Positions 50,200-60,240 of a stretch of DNA of 64,000 nt are shown here, one piece after another; position 1 is the stretch's first letter; each line of letters begins with the position of its first letter. The notes under the pieces were generated by a model, which had not been told where the DNA came from, made no database searches, and was given only the letters and a program-made list of their open reading frames with translations. The position numbers and the translations under genes are program-made. Where the stretch lies: assembly GCA_017591395.1 (NCBI GenBank), contig WEDG01001075.1, forward strand, positions 62,001 through 126,000, in the 5' to 3' direction. The stretch is from Schistocephalus solidus (lineage: Eukaryota; Platyhelminthes; Cestoda; Diphyllobothriidea; Diphyllobothriidae).

Positions 50200-50578
50200 T
50201 AACCAAACCGATTCACACGCGGAAGATGCGTTGACAACGCGGGCATTTTGGCAGGGCCTGGGCATCAACGATGTTGGTCCAGGGCGCTGGTGACTTTCGT
50301 GCCGCTCTTTTGGCCTTGCCGGTGGCGATCCGGTTGGTCTCATGGATTGCTGAACCAGTCTTCACGAATCATTTACATGCCGGTCGTTCCTGGGTGAGGT
50401 CCTCCAAGGTTGCTGGGTTGATTTGCATTTTCTTCAGCGATTTCTTCAAAGTGTCCTTGTAGCGTCGTTTTTGACCTCCCTGTCGGCGAGCACCCGTAGC
50501 GACATCTTCGTAGAAAAGCCGTTTGGGTAGTCGCTCGTCGTCCATTCTTACCAGGTGGCCACTCCATCGCATTTGCAC
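50200..50578 (-). pseudogene. LINE post-RT region and CCHC finger
   Basis: After an in-frame TAA at about 50580 that replaces one codon, the strand reads RWSGHLVRMDDERLPKRLFY, then GGQKRRYKDTLKKSLKKMQI, a conserved post-RT segment of this LINE family. A frame change near 50370 leads to KAKRAARKSPAPW and CPRCQRIFRV, a C-x2-C finger interrupted by a stop. This corresponds to the C-x2-C-x12-H-x4-C finger seen intact in copy 3 at about 34870-34935. Confidence 0.75.
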
Positions 50579-51644
50579 TTACCTCAGCATGACGTGGATG
50601 TTGAGGATTCCGGTCCGCTCCAGGACCTGCGTGTCTGGGATCCTGTTTTGCCATCTCAGCTTCAGTATTCTGCGGAGGCAGCTGATGTGGAGGAGATTCA
50701 GTTTCCTGGCTTGATTCATGTAGACAGTCCAGGTCTCCGCTCCGTAAAGGAGTGTCATCAAGACAACGGCCTTGTACATCTTCATTTGGGTGTTCAGGTG
50801 AATACCGTGGTGATTCCACACAGAGGACTGTAGCCGGCCGAAGGCCTGACTAGCTTTGGAGATCCATTGGGCAACCTCGTCATCGATTCTCGTGTTGCGT
50901 GACATCGTGCTTCCTAGATAAGTGAAAGTTTCAACGTTTTTGAGTTGAGCGAAGAGCAAGTCATGGACTGTAGTCTTAGACACGTGCGTTGTAGCCTGCA
51001 TACGCCGATTGGTGAGAAGGGGCCCGTCAGTTCTGTAGGCGATGCTGATTCAAGGCTGCTCATCATGGTAGGCGTCCATCAGCACAGCCGCAAAACATGA
51101 AACTGAAGAGGATGGGGGCCAGTACGCAGCCCTGCTTCACTCCTTTGGTCACTGCGAATGCTTCGGATACCGTCCCGTTGTCAGTGACGCTCGAAGTCAT
51201 CCCATCATGATGCTGACGCACCATGTGCGTGAACCGCTCAGGACAACCAAATTTCTGCATGACTTTCCACAGTCTGTCACGATTCTACGTATCAAAGGCT
51301 TTCGTTAGATCCACGAAGGTAGTGTATAGGTGAGTTCGCATCTCCTGGCAATTCTCTTGTAGCTGGCAGACAGCAAAGATCATGTCGGATGTTCCACAGT
51401 GTCGGCGGAAGCCACATTGGCTTTCCGGGAGCAGGTTCTGCTCTAGGTGACCGTTAAGACGATTAAAAAGGATATGGGTGAAGATCTTCCCGGCGATGTT
51501 GAGCAACGAGATGCCTCTGTGATTATCACAGAGTTTCCGGTTCCCCTTCCGTTTATATAGATGGACGATGGTCGCGTCTTTGAAATCCTGAGAAACTTGT
51601 CCTTGACGCCACATCCCCTGGAAGAGTATTGTGAGTTCTGCCAT
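50579..51644 (-). pseudogene. LINE reverse transcriptase lacking its catalytic motif C
   Basis: 51644-51285 encodes the RT fingers and motif A (LYKRKGN, NHRGISLLNIAGKI, LPESQCGFRRH and FVDLTKAFDT with the first catalytic Asp). 51260-51063 carries motif B (GVKQGCVLAP). One extra base near 51090 shifts the frame after MF, and a TGA follows at about 51048. The next frame (51001-50579) reads TTVHDLLFA and continues at once with [13 protein letters not shown]. The segment that should hold the two Asp of FADD and the following ~35-50 residues is therefore gone by an in-frame deletion at about 50955. The thumb-like part ([35 protein letters not shown]) remains. Confidence 0.85.
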
Positions 51645-52403
51645 CAGCCGGGGCCCACCATGCTTGTAGACTTCCAGTGGGATTTCGTCGGATCCTGGTG
51701 CTTTACCGCTGGAAATCTATTGCACGGCCTGGATGGTTTCTGGTAGGAAAGGCGGCAGATTCAGGGCATTTTTCATGTCCACTTGAGGGAGCCGGTCAAT
51801 GGCAGCATCGGAGATGGCTGATGAGCCATTAATGACACTTCTTACGTGCTCGGCCAGGTGCTTCAGAAATTTCGATTTTTCTGTCAGCAGTTTTGTGCCA
51901 TCAGAGCTGAGCAGTGTTGCGGTACCCTTTATTCGCGGGCCGTCGATGCTTTTGAATAAGTTTTTAATTTCACTGTGGTCCGCATACCTCTGGATTTCCT
52001 CAGCCTTTCGGATCGTCCAGGCATCTTGCATCTCCCTCGGCCGATGCTGTACAATGCGCCGGCATCTGAAGAAGGCTGCTTTGGTGGCGTCAGTCAGATG
52101 GTCCATGTAGGCTTTGTGTAGTTCATTCTTCTCCGCAAGTAAGATGCTGATGTCGGCGTCATTGTCGTCAAATAGGTCCTGGTGTTGACGGCGTGCGCGT
52201 CCGAGGACTTCAAGGGCGGTGGACTGGATGACATTTTGCAGTTGACACCATCATGTCTTCAGGGTAGCATTATCATCTGGTACATGCAGGTCATCGAGTT
52301 TCTCGGGTTTTTGGTTGCTGAAATCAAAACAGTGAGCACGCAAATTTAATAAAAGAGTATTTAGCTTACCTGACAGTCTTTTACCTTGGGGCCTTCGTTG
52401 GGG
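51645..52403 (-). pseudogene. LINE EN-RT linker region
   Basis: This links the endonuclease and RT. 52106-51717 reads as an open frame (FFRCRRIVQHRPREMQDAWT, RKAEEIQRYADHSEIKNLF, AISDAAIDRLPQVD). Upstream (52400-52110) decayed sequence still shows STALEVLGRARRQHQDLFDD in another frame. The same DA.IDRLP block marks where copy 3 resumes after its endonuclease deletion. Confidence 0.7.
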
Positions 52404-53190
52404 TCACAGTCGGAGCCTCATCTGGGAGATGACGAGGCAGGGATCTGTCCAACCATCGGCATCGTGGATCTCCTTGGTTACCAGCACATCCTGATGATCT
52501 CGCCTCCGGATGAGAACATAGTCCAGCAGTTGCCAGTGCCGTGACCGAGTGTGCATCCACGTGTCTTTCTCCCGCGTCGGAAGGCGGAAGAAGGTTTTGG
52601 TCAGCAGGAGACTGTGTTCCGCACACGTGCGCAGAAGAAGGAGGCCTTTATCGTTACAGCTACGAAGACAGTGGGGACCCAGCACTCCCTGCTAGGCAGC
52701 GTGATCCGTCCGGACGCAGGCGTTGAAGTCACCAAGGACAATTAACTTGTCCACATTCAACACAGTCGCCAGCAGGGCGTGCATGTCCTCGTGGAATTTG
52801 TCTTTCGCCGCATCAGAGCTCGTCATTGGGGGAGCGTAGGCGCTGATAATGGTGGTAAACTTGTCTCCCCGAAGAGGCCGGCGGAGGATCATCAGGCGAT
52901 CATTGATACCCTGTTGCAGACAGGGCAGATGTCCCACGATGTCGTTGTGGATGGCAATGACAACACCAGCGTCGCGTCGCTCTGCCCTTGGCCGGCCGCT
53001 GCAGAAGAAGGTGTAGCCGGCACGCACCTACTCCAGCTGACCCTGCACAGAGAATCGGGTCTCGCTGAGAGCAGCAATGTCCACCTTGTAGCACGCCAGT
53101 TCCCAAATGACAAGTGCCGTCCTCCGTTCCGTCTAGTTGCTCCTAGGATTGTCTAAGTGGGAACGAACATGCCAGGCTGCTAGTGTTAGT
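52404..53190 (-). pseudogene. LINE AP-type endonuclease domain with altered catalytic residues
   Basis: The minus strand shows the APE motifs in order: LTLAAWHVRSHLDNPRSN (first motif; the usual Asn of WNVR is His), [47 protein letters not shown] (GDFNA intact), [11 protein letters not shown] and [11 protein letters not shown]. In the last motif the catalytic His of the usual (S/T)DHRL is Pro (CCC codon at 52440-52442). Stops break it at 53028-53030, 52692-52694 and 52401-52403. This domain normally nicks target DNA to prime reverse transcription. Confidence 0.85.
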
Positions 53191-53700
53191 GGACTCACCC
53201 GAGCAGCCTGGAGAGTATTGCGAGGGGGATTGAGACGGGGGGTTTTGGTTTTTTGTTTGAGTTTAACGACCGCGTATTTTGCGATCTGCAAGCCACGGCC
53301 GGCTGCAGAAGACGTGATAACCAGCATTTGTTTAGGGCACCTTTTCTGGCCCCTTCCTCCGCAAGGAGGCATTCAGTGCTGTCCGTAAATAGGGCTGCTT
53401 GGACATCCCAGACGGCTGCCCAACTCCAGTACGGGTCACGGTTTTATTTTAGTGGGAAAACGACCCGAGTTAACCTGGGTCGCCTACGGGATTGCTGTCG
53501 CCCCCACCGTAGGACTTTTTGAGAGGGGGAAGTTGAAAAGTTCGGGAGGCACACACAACACCAGAGACCGTCACCTGTTTTACCCCGCCAGCCGAGACGG
53601 TTGCCCGGGGTTTGACCTCTGGGAAGAACCCAACTTCGAGGAGCCACGTGTGAGAGTTGGGTACCAGTTAGAGGCAGCCACAGGAACATTCAACGCCTGT
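53191..53700 (-). other. LINE 5' region, GC-rich
   Basis: GC-rich sequence upstream of the endonuclease matches 32820-33115 of LINE copy 3. It includes CGACAGCAATCCCGTAGG and the GTGTTGTGTGTGCCTC block. Minus ORFs at 53133-53372 and 53444-53689 are open but have no recognised domain, so I cannot tell a 5' UTR from a decayed ORF1. Confidence 0.55.
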
Positions 53701-54394
53701 ACGAGACAAATGGATCAACAAAATTCTATTTGTGTGGTGCTACCCCTAAATAGTACCCCTAACCCCGAATTTCATATAACGAAGTGTACACACACCTATT
53801 TTTTTATTTCTAAATGGACATGTAACGACAGGTTAGGTTCAAGATTATTCTGTCATCAAGCATATTTTTAAAACCAAGGGATGCACATGATAAGTGCACC
53901 AAAGTTGAAGGAAAACATTTCTGCAAGTCGTGTATTCTAAAGCGGGATTTATAGTTTTATCGAAATATGTTTGAATTAACAAGACAATATAAATAATAAA
54001 TGTTAGACATTTGACGCCTTAAAGTTCTATCTAAGCTTTTGTTTGAGTTTGAATGTCATTGGTTTAAAACATGGTGTTGCATACGGCTGGCAAAGAAAAG
54101 CTATTATGTCAGAATTGACCACCCAGTTCTCCCGTTTGTTTGGGGATAGTGTTATTTTGCCTAAAAACTGGCACTTTTGAGGGCATAAGTGGAGCTCAGC
54201 ATTGAGTCTCGCTGCAGGGGGGAATCAGATTGTGAATACAGTCAGTCATTTTATCAAAACATCTTTTAAACTAAAACGAAAATACAATCTGAAAAATGCT
54301 GCGTACGGATTGTCCATCGAAAGTAGTATTACGTTCAAGTATCTTACTAGGAGATTTTGGCAGTTTTTGTAATTCATTTGGCATACTTGCTTAA
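53701..54394. other. AT-rich spacer
   Basis: No gene is recognised. It lies between the LINE 5' end and a tRNA-like sequence. Confidence 0.45.
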
Positions 54395-54482
54395 CGTCGG
54401 CTACTTCGATGGGATTCGAACCCAGCTCCATGAAGGGAAGGCTAAAGTACAGCCAATTCTCTAGCCAACTGAGCTATGATGC
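54395..54482 (-). repeat. tRNA-like sequence, probably a tRNA-derived SINE head
   Basis: The minus strand carries a perfect Pol III A box (TAGCTCAGTTGG) and B box (GGTTCGAATCC) at tRNA-like spacing, and begins GGGCATCATAGCTCAG. A GGCT/AGCC hairpin with a 7-nt loop lies where an anticodon arm would be. The acceptor 3' half does not pair with the 5' GGGCATC, the D and T stems each have a mismatch, and there is an extended variable region. A functional tRNA is therefore unlikely. It differs in sequence from the tRNA heads in the 58-61 kb array. Confidence 0.55.
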
Positions 54483-55884
54483 CCACAGGGGGATCCATGA
54501 GTTTAATAACAATTGGATTAATTTACCCTTTCCAGCCTACTGCAGCATATGGAATTCATCAATTCCGCTAAAGTAAGCTGACTGCCAAACCAGAATTCTT
54601 TATGACATCAATGTATAATCCCTCAGAAAAAATGTAAAAATATTTTTATAGAGACAGGATAATGCTTTATTTTGAAGTTCGCTCTCACAATCTTCAGTAA
54701 GGATGGCTCAAGTCATTGTAACAGGAAATCACATACACAAATAATGCAAGATTGAATGTATTTACTGAAAATGTACGGCTATTTCGGAATGGTTCAAATT
54801 TCTTTTTTTGAATTTATGTCTATTTACCGTTATGGTATCGTGCCAGAAAAAGCAATAAAGTAGATGGCTATGTGGATTTTCGAAAAAATATATGCCATAG
54901 GCCTCGACGCACTGGTGGCAAGACTTCGCAAAAATTAGATCAGAGTGAAAATGGTGGAGCTCAGCATCCAGAAATAGACCGACGAATTGCTTGACTCTTG
55001 TGAAATGCCGTTAGATTATAAAATCATTCGATCAACATACAAAGCACCAGCATCCGATAGCACTCGTAAAGTCTGCTTAACAATTAGCATATCCTGTTTA
55101 AGCAAAGCATGGAAAATAGCATAAGAAAAAAAATGACAGGAAATGGCAGACATCTAAACACAGCAAGATTAACGGGTTTGAATGTGTGATTAGGAACGTT
55201 AATGCCGAATTTGATAAACATCTTTATGGAGTGTAGTTTAACTAGATTCAATGTAAAGAGAGAATGAGCGTTTCTATTTCAGAGAATAATCAGGGCACTG
55301 GAAAAGATAAAAATGTCCAAGATTTCAGAAATGGAGAAGTGCTGCGGTTGGAAAGCGCAATAAACTGACATCCCCGCATTTTATAAAATTGCATTTTCTT
55401 ATAACTATGCTAAGACATGTTCCTAGCAATTCTTTGAAGCTAAATGTGTTTTTTTTTTTCAAGAGGATAACCTCCCACCATATCGCCAACATGCACAACA
55501 TACAGACAAAAATTTGACGTTCTCAATTCTTCCGTATGAAGGGAGAAGATATGAGGAAATAAGACAAAACATTGACAAACTACACACTTATAAGAAAGAA
55601 TCGTGCATTTCTACTTTTGATACAGGAAAAATTGAGTACGAGAAATAAGATAATATCTTAGCCAAAATTCAGCTCAGTCAGGAGAGTCACACGGGGGTTT
55701 GTTAAAAATACAAATGCATATGCATGGATTCCGTTATTGAGATGTCGTAGATCAGAGTTTGTCAGAAGACGAACAACAATACGGTTTTCTAATTATGACT
55801 GCCTTAAACTAAATGCAGGTCATTCAGCATAACTTCGCAAACGTCTAAAATACGTGTTCGAGGTTCCTTCTTAGTTTAGATCGC
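54483..55884. other. AT-rich stretch, no supported gene
   Basis: Nothing recognised. Confidence 0.45.
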
Positions 55885-56199
55885 TTAAAACGAATAACAT
55901 ATCGAAAATATTTGCGACTTATTATCAGAATCATTAACGATATGCATAAAATAATTAATCGCTTGGCAATTATCACAAGAATATAGGTTAACGTGCGCTG
56001 TTCCACAAATAGTTAATAAGCACTCAGACTTATTCGTTTTGCTTTGTTCAAAATTATAACAACAGCAATGCCCATCGGTACCTAAGCATTTAAACCGTTT
56101 TTTTGATATTTCTTCACATATATTTGTCGGATGTAATGCATTCTGCTTAGGATTGGCAAAAACTAGCCAAATGCTTGACAAAATTGGAAGTAAAACCAT
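55885..56199 (-). CDS. possible small secreted cysteine-rich protein (104 aa)
   Basis: From the ATG at 56199 the ORF opens with VLLPILSSIWLVFA, a plausible signal peptide, and then contains ten Cys (NIC, FKC, HCCC, SEC, TIC, YSC, DNC, SIC) in about 85 residues. Composition is unlike the surrounding chance ORFs. The frame stays open about 25 codons upstream of the ATG without another ATG, so it could instead be an exon of a spliced gene. I do not recognise the family. A second signal-peptide ORF lies 47 bp upstream on the same strand. Confidence 0.3.
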   Translation of the reverse strand: MVLLPILSSIWLVFANPKQNALHPTNICEEISKKRFKCLGTDGHCCCYNFEQSKTNKSECLLTICGTAHVNLYSCDNCQAINYFMHIVNDSDNKSQIFSICYSF

Positions 56200-56246
56200 A
56201 AGAACTAATATCAGCGCTTCATCTATCAAAAAGACAGTAGAATAAA

Positions 56247-56414
56247 CTAGGTTGAAGCATTTTTTTCAGGGAATAAATTCGAAAAAGTCAAAGGCAAGGA
56301 ATTAAGCAGAATTAACTGACGTTTTAACATTTCCTGACTTCGTTTACGTAGGCAGGCAGATGGTTCCATCCATAGATAAACAACTAACAAAAGCCAATGC
56401 AAGCATTTCTTCAT
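56247..56414 (-). CDS. possible small secreted peptide precursor (55 aa)
   Basis: From the ATG at 56414 (A at -3) the ORF reads MKKCLHWLLLVVYLWMEPSA, a good signal peptide, followed by CLRKRSQEMLKRQ. The two basic pairs (RKR, KR) could be prohormone-convertase sites, giving a peptide-precursor layout. The remainder (LILLNSLPLTFSNLFPEKNA) has no recognised motif. It may be an independent small gene, the signal-peptide exon of the downstream Cys-rich ORF, or chance. Confidence 0.25.
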   Translation of the reverse strand: MKKCLHWLLLVVYLWMEPSACLRKRSQEMLKRQLILLNSLPLTFSNLFPEKNAST

Positions 56415-56699
56415 TTTCGTTCCAATTCGCAGAAAACGAAATTTGGTTTCGTGCCTGTTCAATAGAGCCACTAGAATTTGATGTTAGATACGATAGATAA
56501 TGAGATCAGTTTCCTGAAGTATATATCCGGGAAAATTCAACGATAAGTATAGCCATCTGAGAGAAAAAAGGTCCACCAAAATATCCATGCAAAAAAGGCG
56601 GTGAGAATCATTCTCCCTTAAAAGGCAACAATGTGTCAAATTTGATAAAGCGACGACTTAGCTGCACCATTGAACAAACGTAACCCACATTCAAGTTGT

Positions 56700-57100
56700 T
56701 GTTTTTAAGCACCACTACGGTTATTGCAGTTAGACCAATCAAATATATTCTGCCTTCGCAAGCCACATCAAATTGTATTTATGAGTTTAAATGTAGATGC
56801 GGATGCGAATACATTGGGAACTTCAAATGCAGTTGGCAACTTTGTCTGCTGAACACCTCCTGAAATGGCTGGTCAAGGTAGAAAATAAGATACCCAGGAG
56901 TTCAATTGCAAAGTGCCTGGTGGACACTGGCCATAAGGTGGACCCAATGGCTGCATTTAAGGTCAAATTTCGGGTGCCGACTGACGTTTCCTGTGCTATA
57001 CAGAGGCAGCTCCAGTACGGAGACAAATCATAACTGTGTAAGCAGCTGGATCACGTGATCAACCTTGCATTTTCATGGAAAGGACTGATAATAGACAAAG
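56700..57100 (+). mobile_element. Penelope-like element remnant (GIY-YIG endonuclease)
   Basis: Pieces in shifting frames give CIYEFKCRCGCEYIGN (about 56770-56820, with CxC and YIG), then after a frameshift SAEHLLKWLVKVENK, SSIAKCLVDTGHKVDP and MAAFKVKFRVP (56797-57033). Just downstream comes LCKQLDHVINLAFSWKG, the usual LC.Q..v..L.LPW end of PLE endonucleases. The order is as in PLE GIY-YIG domains, but the sequence is of a different subfamily from the copies at 5-9 kb and 29 kb. No RT is visible upstream. Confidence 0.65.
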
Positions 57101-57599
57101 CCCCATATGCGCACCATTCCTCTCATTCCCCTTTTCCCACCCACGTGACTATCTGTTTCCCCGCGCGTCGCAGTGGTTATCACGCTTGACACGTTTTGAC
57201 TAAAATCTGAAATTGTTTGCTTAGATAAAACTGTCATCTTCCTTTTCCCTCTCACAACGTGCACATGCATGTATTAGACCCACAGTTAGATGTATAATTG
57301 GACAATATATATTTAATTATTAATGCGCAATGACCATATGCAGTTAAATAAGAGGTCGCGAAATTCTATGACATCATTTAATTCTGTTTAAGTTGTCACT
57401 GTTGCCTTGCTTGAATTAACGAAGTGCATGCAGCTTGCCACGCACGACCGGGCTCTCTTATCATCAAGATATCAGATACATAAGTTAACATTTAATGAGT
57501 GCAAACATGGTTTCCTTATATGTGAGTAATTTAAAGTATTTAGAAGAATGTTTGTGAAACCTAGTAAAGCTTTCAACCTCATAGGTAGAGATGTCCTCA
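57101..57599. other. AT-rich spacer
   Basis: Nothing recognised downstream of the PLE remnant. Confidence 0.4.
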
Positions 57600-57722
57600 A
57601 TTAACCTAGATTTCACTGAATGCAGATTTCACTAGAATTCACTAAAATTCACTAGACATTTACTTGAAATTCACTAGAATTCACTAGATTCTATAGAATT
57701 AACTAGATTTCACTGAATTCGG
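57600..57722. repeat. degenerate AATTCACTAG minisatellite
   Basis: The decamer AATTCACTAG and close variants (AATTCACTAA, ATTTCACTGA, AATTAACTAG) recur about ten times in 120 bp, with short insertions between some units. Confidence 0.75.
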
Positions 57723-58390
57723 ATTTTCCATAACAACCTGCTGTGGTTGTTTACCACGTGTTAATTTAACACATGAGTCGACTAGCACGTTTTTAGTTCC
57801 TTTCGTATTACCCTCGGCTGACAATATAGTAGGGTGAAGGAGATTAATGTGACAGTTAACAAAATACCTTACATTCAAAGCGTTTTATTCATCTCTACAA
57901 AACTCTTATTCGTATTTGCTAACAGTTTTAATATATTCGAATCATTTTAGATAAAATTTATGAAAAGAATTTTTTTAAATTGTTGAGAAATCATGAACAG
58001 TGGCCATGGAATTGCATGGATGTAAAACATAATTAAAAAAGTGGATTATTTAGATCAAGTGCCAGCATATTAATCTGGAAAAGTGTTTTTTAATGCATGT
58101 CATTTTTGCCATATATTTGGTTCTATAAAAACACGTTTATTTTCAGAAAGTAAGAGTATGTAAGACTGGTTTAGGGATTTAGAATACGTGAGCATTTAAG
58201 AAAATAAGGTAACGTCCGTGAAATAAATTTAGAGAATTCTTATCAATAACACGTGGCTTCTTTTATCGTGCCACAGTTACATTGTGTTGTAATCCTCTAT
58301 ACTGTAGTCATCATTGTCTTTAAACTGGATTTCATTTCTATCTACTGTATTTAATTCTCTGAAGTTTTCTAGTACACCGGACTGAAGAGA
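57723..58390. other. AT-rich spacer
   Basis: No feature recognised. It ends in an AT microsatellite (about 58391-58407) at the left edge of the tRNA-hammerhead array. Confidence 0.45.
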
Positions 58391-58434
58391 AATATATATA
58401 TATATATTTAAGTAGAACCAACAAAGACAAGGGA

Positions 58435-58479
58435 GACCTGAACGGCCTTTTCTGGCTTATTAGCCGTCATCAGCAAGTC
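58435..58479 (-). ncRNA. hammerhead ribozyme motif, unit 1
   Basis: Minus strand: stem I GACTTG/CAGGTC, core CTGATGA, stem II CGGCT-AATA-AGCCA (closing pair mismatched), GAAA. Stem I differs from other units by G-to-T and C-to-A on opposite strands, keeping the pair. The helix III palindrome is partly lost. Confidence 0.65.
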
Positions 58480-58739
58480 ATACAAAATCTCAAGTGTGGA
58501 CTACCTGGAATTCGTACCCACAACGTTTGGTAACTGAGTGAAACACTCTACCATTGAGCCACGGGCCCGCTGTTTAATCTGATGTGATCGGGAATATAAG
58601 GAAAGTGTGCGGCTCACCGATCTGCTTAAAAAATATGTATGTTCCGTTGTACCCAGGAGCTCACTTAAGAGCCCCGGCAGGCGGTTGCATAGTGACGTGA
58701 AGCATATGTTGATAAAGTGAAACAGACAAAGACAAGTGA

Positions 58740-58784
58740 GACCCGAATAGCCATTTCTGGCTAATAAGCTGATATCAGCCAGTC
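58740..58784 (-). ncRNA. hammerhead motif, unit 2 (core mutated)
   Basis: Stem I GACTGG is kept, but the core reads CTGATAT instead of CTGATGA and stem II is altered. GAAA is present. Probably inactive. Confidence 0.5.
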
Positions 58785-59044
58785 ATACCCAATCCCAAGT
58801 GTGGACTACCTGGGATTCGAACCCGCGACATTTGGTAACTGAGTTGAATGCTCTACCATTGAGCCACGGGCAAGTTATTTTGTCGGTTGCGATTGGGAAT
58901 ATGATGATAGTGTGCGGCTCACCGACCTGCTTAAAAAATATGTATGTTCCGTTGTACTGAGGAGCTCACTTAAGAGCCCCGGCAGGCGGTTGCATAGCGA
59001 CGTGAAGCATATGTTGCTAAAGTGAAACAGACAAAGACAAGTGA

Positions 59045-59089
59045 GACCCGAATAGCCATTTCTGGCTAATAAGCTGATATCAGCCAGTC
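59045..59089 (-). ncRNA. hammerhead motif, unit 3 (core mutated)
   Basis: Identical to unit 2 over the motif (CTGATAT core), as expected if units 2 and 3 are a recent duplication. Probably inactive. Confidence 0.5.
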
Positions 59090-59338
59090 ATACCTTATCC
59101 CAAGTGTGGACTACCTGGGATTCGAACCCGCGACCTTTGGTAACTGAGTTGAATGCTCTACCATTGAGCCACGGGCAAGTTATTTTGTCGGTTGCGATTG
59201 GGAATTTGATGATAGTGTGCGGCTCACCGACCTGCTTAAGGAACATTGTGCCCCGTAGCTCACTTTAGAGCCCTTGCAGTCGGTCGCATAGCGACGTGAA
59301 GCATATGTTGATAAAGTGGAACCAAAAAAGATAAGGGA

Positions 59339-59383
59339 GACCGGAATGGCCATTTCTGGCTTATTAGCCATTATCAGCCAGTC
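59339..59383 (-). ncRNA. hammerhead motif, unit 4 (G8 changed)
   Basis: Stem I GACTGG/CCGGTC, stem II TGGCT-AATA-AGCCA and the ATGGCCAT helix III palindrome are perfect. The core is CTGATAA, with the essential G8 replaced by A. Confidence 0.6.
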
Positions 59384-59640
59384 ATACACAATCCCAAGTG
59401 TGGACTACCTGAGATTCGAACATGAGACCTTAAGTAATTGAGTCGAACGTTGTACCATTGAGCCACGGGCCCGTTGTTTTGCCGGTTGCGATCGGGATTA
59501 TGGTAATAGTTTGCGGCTCACCAATCTGCTTTTGAAACATGTTTGTTCCATTGTGCCCTGGAGCTTACGTTAGAGCGCTCGTAGGCGGTCGCATAGCGAC
59601 GTGAAGCATATGTTGATAAAGTGGAACTGAGAAAGACAAG

Positions 59641-59687
59641 GACACCTGAATGGCTATTTCTGGCTTATACGCTGTCATCAGCCTGTC
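59641..59687 (-). ncRNA. hammerhead motif, unit 5
   Basis: The CTGATGA core and GAAA are intact. Stem I (GACAGG versus CAGGTGTC) and stem II (CAGCG...AGCCA) are disrupted. Confidence 0.5.
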
Positions 59688-59935
59688 ATAACCAATCCGA
59701 AAGTGTGGACTACCTGGTATTCAAACCCGCAACATTTAGTAATTGAGCAGAACGCTCTACCATTGAGCCACGGGCCCGTTGTTTAGTCGGTTGCGATCGG
59801 GCATATGGTGATAGTGTGTGCATAATGAACATGTATGTTCCGTGGTGCCCTGGAGCTCACTTAAGAGCCCACGCAGGCGGTCGCATATCGAAGTGTAGCA
59901 TGTGTTGATAAAGTGGAACTGACAATGGCAATGGA

Positions 59936-59980
59936 TACCGGAATGGCCATTTCGGGCTTATTAGCCATCATCAGCCAGTC
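59936..59980 (-). ncRNA. hammerhead ribozyme motif, unit 6
   Basis: The core CTGATGA and GAAA are intact and helix III ATGGCCAT is intact. Stem I ACTGG/CCGGT has 5 pairs, and stem II GGCT-AATA-AGCC has 4 pairs with a mismatched closing pair. Confidence 0.7.
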
Positions 59981-60240
59981 ATACCCAATACCCAGTGTGG
60001 ACTTCCTGGGATTCGAACACGAGAACTTTTGCAATTGAGTCGAACGTTGTATCATTTAGCCAAGGGCCCGTTGTTTTTTCGGTTGCGATCGGGAATATGA
60101 TGATAGTGTGTGGCTTACCGATATGCTTAAGGAACATGTATGTTCCGTTGTGCGCTGGAGCTCACTTTAGAACCCTTGCAGTCGGTCACATAGCGACGTC
60201 AAGCATATGTTGATAATGTTGAAACGACAAAGACAAAGAA

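Larger units (their letters stand above)
48024..53700 (-). mobile_element. LINE copy 4, near full length (APE endonuclease, RT, zinc fingers, 3' UTR)
   Basis: Read right to left: 5' region (about 53700-53190), AP-type endonuclease (53190-52404), linker (52403-51645), RT (51644-50579), post-RT region and CCHC finger (50578-50200), C2H2 fingers (49990-49446), 3' UTR (49445-48024). The 3' UTR contains a nested plus-strand copy (48856-49395). The terminus (minus strand CGATGGTCGAACTGTCAT) is shared by all copies and has no poly(A). The right boundary is only approximate, because homology to copy 3 fades near 53.6-53.7 kb and I could not find a target-site duplication. Stops, frameshifts, catalytic changes and a deletion in the RT make it dead. 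Confidence 0.85.

Noticed and set aside
50373..50819. 148-aa minus-strand ORF overlapping the LINE RT
   Set aside because: It is a shadow frame of the RT and post-RT region; the real motifs are in the neighbouring frames.
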